Source: CAWJFJ01 sp963800065
Lineage (GTDB): Bacteria > Actinomycetota > Acidimicrobiia > Acidimicrobiales > UBA8190
DNA length: 64,000 nucleotides
NCBI GenBank assembly: GCA_963800065.1
Contig: CAWCZO010000008.1
Coordinates: forward strand, 248,001-312,000
Direction: 5' to 3'
The position numbers were made by a program, and so were the translations under genes. The notes under the pieces are model-generated. The model did no database searches. It saw only the letters and a program-made list of their open reading frames with translations, and was not told where the DNA came from. This document shows, piece by piece, positions 58,192 through 64,000 of the stretch. Within the stretch, counting starts at the first letter, position 1; each line of letters begins with the position of its first letter.

Positions 58192-58707
58192 TCACCGATC
58201 GATCTCCTGATTGGTGAATGAGAAAGGAAGGCTCCATTCCTCTTTCTCGACACCATCCAATGAGAACCGCCAGACGTACCGACCAGCGGGTAGAGGACTT
58301 GGGCCTATGGACACTTCGAATGCAAGCTTGATCGGGCTCCCAGGCGGGACGTCCGTAACTGGACTAACCGAAAATTGATCCGAAATTCTTACGTCTCTCA
58401 AGACACCGCCCATCTTACTAACTACGTTCCTTCCGTCAGCATCGAGCAACGCTAGTTCCCAATGAAAGCGCCGGTTCGCCTGATTCCAAGGAACGGTGGC
58501 AAGCACTGCTACAGCTTGCGCTTGTCCCACTTTAAAGGAATCGCAGCCGCCTCCAAGTATGTGAAGCTTATTGTTCTCCACGAGTACTGCCTGGGCTAAC
58601 ATTACTTGTATCGAAATATCGCCGCCCACTGCAAAACCCCCTGTCTTTGGCGTTGTGGGTATGACTTGAATCGAATCCATATTCATGACCTTCGGTACAT
58701 GCATCAC
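58192..58707 (-). CDS. DUF6941-like protein
   Basis: The 171-residue protein has 'VMLAQAVLVENNKLHILGGG', 'VLATVPWNQANRRFHWELAL', 'LLDADGR' and a beta-rich end 'GRYVWRFSLDGVEKEEWSLPF', which matches the pattern of DUF6941 family proteins (function unknown). The start is GTG 58707 or ATG 58680 ('MDSIQVIPTTP'). It lies 42 bases downstream of the TPR gene on the same strand and shares its low-GC codon use, so the two were probably acquired together. Confidence 0.72.
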   Translation of the reverse strand: MMHVPKVMNMDSIQVIPTTPKTGGFAVGGDISIQVMLAQAVLVENNKLHILGGGCDSFKVGQAQAVAVLATVPWNQANRRFHWELALLDADGRNVVSKMGGVLRDVRISDQFSVSPVTDVPPGSPIKLAFEVSIGPSPLPAGRYVWRFSLDGVEKEEWSLPFSFTNQEIDR

Positions 58708-58749
58708 CTCAAATGAACGTTCCTAACGGAGAGTAATGTTCTAGGTCGC

Positions 58750-60312
58750 TCATGCGATTCTCGTTATCAAATTAAGGAGTTCCAGAGTAAGCGGATTTCC
58801 GGCACCCAGTGACCGTGTGGCAACGTCGAGGGCTTTGTCTGCGATCCTACGCGCAGGGTGTATCTGACCGGCCGAAACCAAGATCTCCGCATATACCCAC
58901 GTTGATCGAATAGCAATAATGTCTGACTCTCGGAGGGTGCCGTTAACACTAGTCATAGAACGCTCAATGGTCGAAAGAGCAAAGTCGAGATCGCCAAGCC
59001 TGTTCGACAATAGGGCAAGTTCCGTCTCGACCATGATGGTTTCCGGTCTATTCGGACCATGAGTGCGTCGGAGATTTTCGGCAGCGTTTGATAAGACGTC
59101 TCGAGCCTCAAGAACTTGTCCCATCGCAATAAGTCTTTGTCCAAGCATTGCTTCAGCAACGAGGGTGTCGAGGTTATCCAGCCCGAGGCGGTCCTTCATT
59201 CTATTCACTAGGTGTCGCTGGATCTCGACAGCCTCGAAGGCCCTACCCAATTGTGAAAGCAGATCCGCTTGCGCCTGTATTGTGGCGAGGACTTCAATAT
59301 CATCCCGGGAACTGACGTAAAGATCACGGAGCAACTGTTCGTTCACTTCAAGTGCTTCTTGAAGTTCTCCATGTGCGATGTGAAACAATGTAAGGTACCG
59401 CACGGTGCCGACAACAAGGGGATGGCAAATGCCGAAGCGGCTCCGCACTCGAGGTAGGGACGAGCGGTCAAGTTGGTCGAACACGCTTCGATCTCCTGAT
59501 GTCACTGATAAAAGTGACTGTAGGATGTTGGCCCCGAGGGCCAAGGGGTGACCGCTTCCAACTTCGTTATGGAATACAGTCATCGCATGTTCTACGAGAG
59601 GACCAGCCTTTGCAGAGTCCGAATCCAACAAACACGCAGCGAGTTCCACTTCGACTTGCGCTGTGTCGACATGTTCTGTGTCAAGGTCACGTCTATATGC
59701 CTCAAGTACGGCTTCGAGGAGTGATATTGCTTGGTGCCCACTGCCTAGGTTTGCCAATGATAAGGCGAGCCCGCGCATTGAAAGAAGAGTATTGGGATGT
59801 CGATCCCCCTCGCTTTCCCGACGCAAAGCGAGTACGTCTTCGTCGAATTGCCTTGCCTGTGAGAAGTCGCAGCTAGCAAAGCGTATTGCTGACAACGCGA
59901 CAACGACTCGAAGAGTCTGTGGGTGATTGTATCCGAGAGTCCTACCAAAGAAGTTGTGCAAATCGTCTAGCAGAGCCCCCGACTCTTGGAGGCTTCCCAT
60001 GAAGTAGAGCGTAACGGCTAGCTCGAAGAACGCCATCCTAGTTAAAGGATCCTCGTTCCCGAATCTATTTCTCAGAGTCACGGCAGCCTCCCGCTGTAGT
60101 CGACGAGCGTTAGTTAGCTCCCCCAGCTCACGCTCAAGAGCGGCCAAGTCGAGAGACAACTGGATTCCAGATTCATCTATGTGACTCTGATCCGTAGGCA
60201 GAACTGCGTACTGCCGTCGTAAGCTCTGTCGGGATTCCGACATGAGTCCAAGTTGATTGCTCGTTAGGGACTCCCACGGTCGGAGATCCTTAAGTTCAAG
60301 ACGAGGAGACAT
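58750..60312 (-). CDS. Tetratricopeptide-repeat protein (kinesin-light-chain-type repeats)
   Basis: From ATG 60312 the protein has 520 residues, almost all TPR units of the 40-42 residue kind: 'ALERELGELTNARRLQREAA', 'RNRFGNEDPLTRMAFFELAV', 'GDRHPNTLLSMRGLALSLAN', 'LGLDNLDTLVAEAMLGQRL'. These repeats normally form the C-terminal part of STAND NTPase (NB-ARC-TPR) sensors, yet no NTPase domain is present and an insertion sequence lies just upstream, so it may be a truncated sensor. A -10-like TATCAT (60326-60321) lies eight bases before ATG 60312. Codon use is clearly AT-richer than elsewhere in the window. Confidence 0.78.
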   Translation of the reverse strand: MSPRLELKDLRPWESLTSNQLGLMSESRQSLRRQYAVLPTDQSHIDESGIQLSLDLAALERELGELTNARRLQREAAVTLRNRFGNEDPLTRMAFFELAVTLYFMGSLQESGALLDDLHNFFGRTLGYNHPQTLRVVVALSAIRFASCDFSQARQFDEDVLALRRESEGDRHPNTLLSMRGLALSLANLGSGHQAISLLEAVLEAYRRDLDTEHVDTAQVEVELAACLLDSDSAKAGPLVEHAMTVFHNEVGSGHPLALGANILQSLLSVTSGDRSVFDQLDRSSLPRVRSRFGICHPLVVGTVRYLTLFHIAHGELQEALEVNEQLLRDLYVSSRDDIEVLATIQAQADLLSQLGRAFEAVEIQRHLVNRMKDRLGLDNLDTLVAEAMLGQRLIAMGQVLEARDVLSNAAENLRRTHGPNRPETIMVETELALLSNRLGDLDFALSTIERSMTSVNGTLRESDIIAIRSTWVYAEILVSAGQIHPARRIADKALDVATRSLGAGNPLTLELLNLITRIA

Positions 60313-60523
60313 TGAGGTAAATGATATCGCTGTGGTGAGCGCGCCCGTTGGGAAATCTGGCTCACGTATTGTAGGGCACCAAAATGCAGATCGCGGCACC
60401 TTGGCATGGTGATATCGCGATTATAGATAGGGAGCCGAACGAGCTCCTGTCCTCAATCTGCACGAGGGCACCGAGATGCCGGTCTGACTCGGGTCCGGGT
60501 TGGCTTTCGGCAATGACCGATGC

Positions 60524-61701
60524 TGTGGGTGCCGAGAATGCCGTCCGGGTCGCTCACCTGGACTTTCGACAACCTTTCCTCGAGAGCAAAGATGAGAGCG
60601 TGGCGCTCTCCTTCCTGTACCTGGCCTTCGTTCGTGTCCTCCAGCTGATCCGGCCGTCGAGGAGGAGGCAAGAGGACCTGGCCATCGAGGTCGTCGTACT
60701 GCGCCACGAGCTTGCTGTCTTGCGGCGCCAGGTGACACGGCCCGCTCTTCGTTGGCCCGACCGGGCCGTGCTCGCCGGGCTGAGCCGAGTGCTCTCGGCG
60801 GCTCGTCAGAAGCGCTTCTTCGTCGAACCCGACACCCTGCTCCGATGGCATCGGGATCTGGTCCGACGGAAGTGGACCTACGCCCACCGACGGCCTGGGC
60901 GACCGGCGCTGCCCACTGGCACCGTCTCCTTAGTTCTTCGCCTAGCCCGGGAGAACCCCACCTGGGGATACCGGCGGATTCACGGAGAGCTGGCTGCCGC
61001 CGGAGTCCGGTTGGCGCCGTCGACCGTGTGGGCCATCCTGCGTCGGCACGGAGTCGAGCCGGCACCCAGGCGATCGGGTCCGACCTGGTCGGAGTTCCTG
61101 AAGGCCCAGGCGACAACCATGCTGGCCTGCGACTTTTTCACCGTCGACACGGTGCTTCTCCGCCGTCTCTACGTGCTGTTCTTCATCGAGATCGACACTC
61201 GGAGGATCCACCTCTCGGGCGTCACTGCCAACCCGGTGGGGGAGTGGGTCACCCAGCAGGCTCGCAACCTGTCTTTCGTCCTGGCCGAAAGCAGCCGAGC
61301 AGCCAGGTTTCTCATCCGGGACCGAGACACGAAGTTCACCAACAGCTTCGACGAGGTGTTCCGCTCCGAGGGCATCCGCATCATCAAGACACCGGTGCGG
61401 GCCCCTCGAGCGAATGCGTTCGCCGAACGGTTCGTGGGTACCGTGCGCCGAGAGTGCCTCGACCGGATGCTCATTTTCGGAAGCCGCCATCTCGAACAGA
61501 TCCTGGCCGAATACATCTCTCACTACAACAGTCACCCCACCGCGCTCTGGATCAGCAGGCTCCACAGTCCCTGGGTGTTACGCCGGTTCCAATCCACGAT
61601 CCGGGCATGACGGGCCTGCGACCAACGGCAATCCTGGGCGGACTCATCCACGAGTACCGGCTCGTCGCCTGACCTCGTTGGATGGGTTCTCGGCACCCAC
61701 A
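60524..61701 (+). mobile_element. Integrase-core insertion sequence with 15-base terminal inverted repeats
   Basis: TGTGGGTGCCGAGAA at 60524-60538 recurs inverted at 61687-61701. Between them is one transposase gene with a late frameshift. No clear target duplication can be seen. Confidence 0.82.
60600..61672 (+). pseudogene. Integrase-core (rve) transposase, frameshifted near the C-terminus
   Basis: From GTG 60600 the protein reads 'VALSFLYLAFVRVLQLIRPS', 'DLAIEVVVLRHELAVLRRQV', helix-turn-helix 'NPTWGYRRIHGELAAAGV', then the DDE core with Asp in 'TMLACDFFTVDTVLLRR', Asp in 'RFLIRDRDTKFTNSF' and Glu in 'ANAFAERFVGTVRREC'. After 'YISHYNSH' (about 61535) the expected 'RPHRALDQ' is found in another frame ('PHRALDQQAPQSLGV'), which ends at 61672. 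The first frame stops at 61610. The catalytic residues precede the shift, so partial activity cannot be excluded. Confidence 0.85.
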
Positions 61702-62253
61702 CGGTCGATGGGTCGCAGTGATTATCGCTGTGATTCTCACCCTGGGCCTCGTAATCGCCATAATCAATCACACAGTCACCAACGGTACCGGCCCGTGTGC
61801 CACTCAAACGTGCACCTACGGAGGTGGATGACCGGTGACCATCGTCCGTTCCGTCACCGGCTCACTAAGGTCCCCGTTGCTGCCGCCGCCGATGCCCAAT
61901 GTGGGGTAAAGAGGTCCAAAATGTCGATCGCCGGATTCTCGACAGGCTGATCACGTTCAGGCACTCCTGGGCCACCTGGGTCAGATGCGACCGGTAGTAC
62001 GACTCCAGGGCACTCTGGCCCACATTCACGTGGCCCACCGTGACCTCAAAGATCTCCTGGTCGGCTAGTGACTCCGCTTGGCGGGCCAGAAAGGCATCCG
62101 GTGACGAGTGCCTGACATGTCGACGACCTTGCCTCAACAGCCCCTACCCGCGCCGGGAATGTTTTGAGCAACGCGAAGAACCTCGTCGAGGGCGCCTTCT
62201 CAAACGTCATCTGAGGCCGGCATCCGTTGTTCGCCGAGACACCTCGAAAACGC
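61702..62253. other. Region without a confident gene
   Basis: A 49-codon frame at 61682-61831 (+) with one strong membrane helix ('WVAVIIAVILTLGLVIAII') starts inside the IS end and could be a small membrane peptide or chance. A minus frame at 61865-62137 contains 'RHVRHSSPDAFLARQAESLA' and 'VGHVNVGQSALESYYRSHL', which looks like a protein remnant with no start and no family that I can name. The rest holds nothing recognisable. Confidence 0.4.
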
Positions 62254-63022
62254 CTACGAGTCTCTGTAAGTCTGGTCTGACCGGATCGCTCGCGATACCG
62301 TTTGCGGGCCCACCTCAAGTGGCTCAACAACCACTGCCGTGCCGAAGGCGAGAAGCTCGACAGCGAATCTCAAAGAGCTCGCCGGTATTGAAGCTGGCCG
62401 ATACGATGGCGTTAGCCCCCGCATCGCTGGCCTCGGAGCACATGCGCTCAAACGCCTCCTGTCGGGCGTCCGCGAGGAGTCTCGTGTAGCCGCCGAGCTC
62501 ACCGCCAAAGTTCTGAGTCACCCCGGCGATGAGCTTCGAGCCGAGATTCCTAGCTCGTACCGTGGTGCCAGTCACGACGCCGAGTTCCTTCACAATGTGA
62601 TAGCCAGCCAGTTCGAAGCGCGTCGTCACCATCACCTGCCGCCGAATGATCCGCACAGGCATGCCGCAAACGGCACAAAACGTTTGCTCGGGCCCGAGGT
62701 CTGCGGCGCAGCCAGCGCACTTCGTCGATGCCGACTCTTTAGATCCCAGCGATGATCTCTCATCTTCAACCCACGGATCGCCTTCTGTCTCGGCGGCGCC
62801 GGGCTCGAGGAGGGCAAACGCTCGCCTCGCCGCCTTAAAACCAATCTCGTTGTGCACGAACTCATCGTCGGGCGTGCGCTTGCGGCGCTGCGTCGGGTAG
62901 TCCGAGGCCAGCCATATCTGATAGGCGTCTGCCGCCTCGACCAGGACATAGAGCTCGCCCTCGGCCAGAACGGTTTCGCCAGATGTCAAGGTCACGACGT
63001 CAGTTGTATCATTTCGGCGCAC
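62254..63022 (-). pseudogene. YbjQ/UPF0145 heavy-metal-binding-like protein with zinc ribbon, frameshifted
   Basis: The first frame (62324-63022) has an N-terminal domain of about 90 residues, a zinc ribbon 'KCAGCAADLGPEQTFCAVCG' and a YbjQ domain 'VMVTTRFELAGYHIVKELGV', 'GGYTRLLADARQEAFERM', 'AGANAIVSASFNTGELFEI'. The expected end, 'AVELLAFGTAVVVEPLE', is in another frame that stops at 62254. The shift lies near 62365-62369, where one base too many is present. It may be a mutation or a sequence error. The start is GTG 63022 or GTG 62995. Confidence 0.78.
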
Positions 63023-63455
63023 GTAGAGACGGGCCCAAGCTGCAGGCTCCGGCCGCGAGCGCGGCGAACCGGGCCGGTTTGAGTCGTTTGGGTCGTAGCC
63101 AACGATAGCTCCTCTCCGGAGTAGCTGAGGAGACCTCTGTGCGCCCTAATGTCCGGCGTTGGTTGAGCTCGACGAACAGCCCAACGAGGCGGCCACAGGC
63201 GGACTCTTCCTGCTCGGGGGTCATCCTCCCGTAGGTGGCGGGCAGGAGCCAGAGCCAGCAGTGATCTAGATTCCAGAGGCATGAAGTGTCACGTCGCGAG
63301 TCCACGTTACCGTGCTCGGTGTCGGCGCACTCCTGGCTGCGTGCTCGTCGACGACGCGCAGTTTTCGGAACGCTTGGCTGAGCTTTCCCTCGGGCGTCGA
63401 GTACGTGCGCACACTGCCCATCGGTTCTGTAAACTCCGTAACGGATGGTCGCAAT
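63023..63455. other. Region without a confident gene
   Basis: Short frames on both strands overlap here, for example a minus frame with 'LPATYGRMTPEQEESACGRL', but none has a clear start or family. A -10-like TAAACT at 63430-63435 probably serves the lipoprotein gene that follows. Confidence 0.4.
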
Positions 63456-64000
63456 GTGAAGCTGAGGAGATCCCTGGACGACGCCCGTCATGGAGGTGGC
63501 CAGCGCGGGTCGCATCGCAACGGCATTAGACGAGCAGCGACCATTGTTACCTTCGCTATGGCCGCGACCGTGATTTCGAGTTGCTCTTCACCTGCCACTG
63601 GCGTCCGGACTTACAAGGTCAGTGACAGCACCACGATCTCAATTTCCGCATCAGAGCATTCGACGGTGACCGCGGCTCCTGCCAAAGTTGGCATCGCGAG
63701 GAGCGTGCAGACCTCGGCTGGTCCTGTGTCTAATCCGCTCCAACTACTCGACACCCCAGAGCGGATCACGGTTACAGGTCCTCTCGGCGTGATGGGGGCG
63801 ACCATATCGGTGACTGTCTCGGCCGCTCAGAGCCCTGGCACAACCCCGTTCCTTGCCACCTACAACCCAGCGGACGATGGCTGGACTGCCGTCGCCAGCA
63901 ACTACGATCCCACCTCCCACACCGTCAGCGCGCACCTCGCTCGGCCTGCCCTCACTGCAGACGCAAGTGGACCCCACGAGATGCTTGACGGCTGGGAAGC
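63456..64000 (+). CDS. Putative lipoprotein, 3' end beyond the window
   Basis: From GTG 63456 the frame stays open to the window end (181 codons visible). A basic N-terminus ('VKLRRSLDDARHGGGQRGSH') leads to a hydrophobic stretch and the lipobox-like 'AATVISSC', with Cys as the lipidation site. The mature part is Thr/Ser/Ala-rich and beta-type ('TISISASEHSTVTAAPAKVG', 'ERITVTGPLGVMGATISVTV', 'PFLATYNPADDGWTAVASNY'), like surface proteins with Ig-like or ZU5-like folds. ATG 63558 lies too near the lipobox to be the start. Function unknown. Confidence 0.65.
   Translation, partial: MKLRRSLDDARHGGGQRGSHRNGIRRAATIVTFAMAATVISSCSSPATGVRTYKVSDSTTISISASEHSTVTAAPAKVGIARSVQTSAGPVSNPLQLLDTPERITVTGPLGVMGATISVTVSAAQSPGTTPFLATYNPADDGWTAVASNYDPTSHTVSAHLARPALTADASGPHEMLDGWE

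Noticed and set aside
61865..62137. Minus frame with 'VGHVNVGQSALESYYRSHL', considered as a tyrosine recombinase end
   Set aside because: The R-H-R-Y order and spacing of tyrosine recombinases are not met, and there is no start codon in context.
63009..63515. 168-codon minus frame before the lipoprotein gene
   Set aside because: No family match, overlaps the likely lipoprotein start and promoter, and amino-acid composition is irregular.

Overview
The window is high-GC actinobacterial DNA, most likely from a member of the Acidimicrobiia. The grounds are the strong GC codon bias, many GTG starts, 4-base start/stop overlaps, a dense set of CoA-linked lipid genes, and two secreted proteins carrying a 'SDGG-(I/V)-F-(A/S)-FG-(D/E)' repeat that I associate with that class. 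A recurring promoter form is visible: a -10 hexamer of type TANNNT followed by 6 or 7 bases and then the start codon, which points to leaderless transcripts.

Region 1 (1-8.2 kb): lipid/CoA genes (a two-domain acyl-CoA dehydrogenase cut by the window start, a MaoC dehydratase, two SDRs, a DUF35 protein), then a PAS-PAS-GGDEF-EAL protein and a J-domain protein. Region 2 (8.3-31.3 kb): a cell-envelope/glycan locus. It holds an LCP-family ligase, a channel-like membrane protein, a small methyltransferase, tRNA-Leu(TAG), five GT4-type glycosyltransferase modules and one GT2 glycosyltransferase, an FkbM and two other methyltransferases, a ClpP paralogue, a Wzm/Wzt-type polysaccharide ABC exporter, a polytopic membrane protein and the two repeat-bearing secreted proteins. 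One double-GT4 gene is frameshifted. Region 3 (31.3-45.2 kb): housekeeping and lipid genes (SDRs, HAD phosphatase, crotonase, 1-Cys peroxiredoxin, methyltransferase, VOC protein, a PspC/kinase/regulator set, acyl-CoA synthetase, aldo/keto reductase, oligoribonuclease, dUTPase, wax ester synthase/DGAT).

Region 4 (from tRNA-Gly(GCC) at 45.3 kb to the end) is accessory DNA: less GC-biased, without core genes and rich in insertion-sequence debris. It holds a 1036-residue membrane protein with a DUF6166-like 'GYGGSGP' motif, a UvrD-type helicase, a HEPN/RES toxin-like gene split by an IS630-family element (removing the element restores the frame exactly), remnants of IS1380, IS3 and IS110 elements, an integrase-core IS, a TPR protein with a DUF6941-like partner, a frameshifted YbjQ gene and a partial lipoprotein.

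The most notable find lies at 49.58-51.69 kb. Three consecutive genes for 55-62 residue peptides share the motif ET-x2-T-x3-ET-(V/I)-D-x-D. They are followed by an ATP-grasp ligase with the NP-x-GQW motif typical of graspetide (omega-ester peptide) ligases, and by a small membrane protein. All five genes are chained by 4-base start/stop overlaps behind one leaderless promoter. I read this as a new-looking graspetide-type RiPP cluster with three precursors. The individual peptides are too short to be obvious in routine gene calling.
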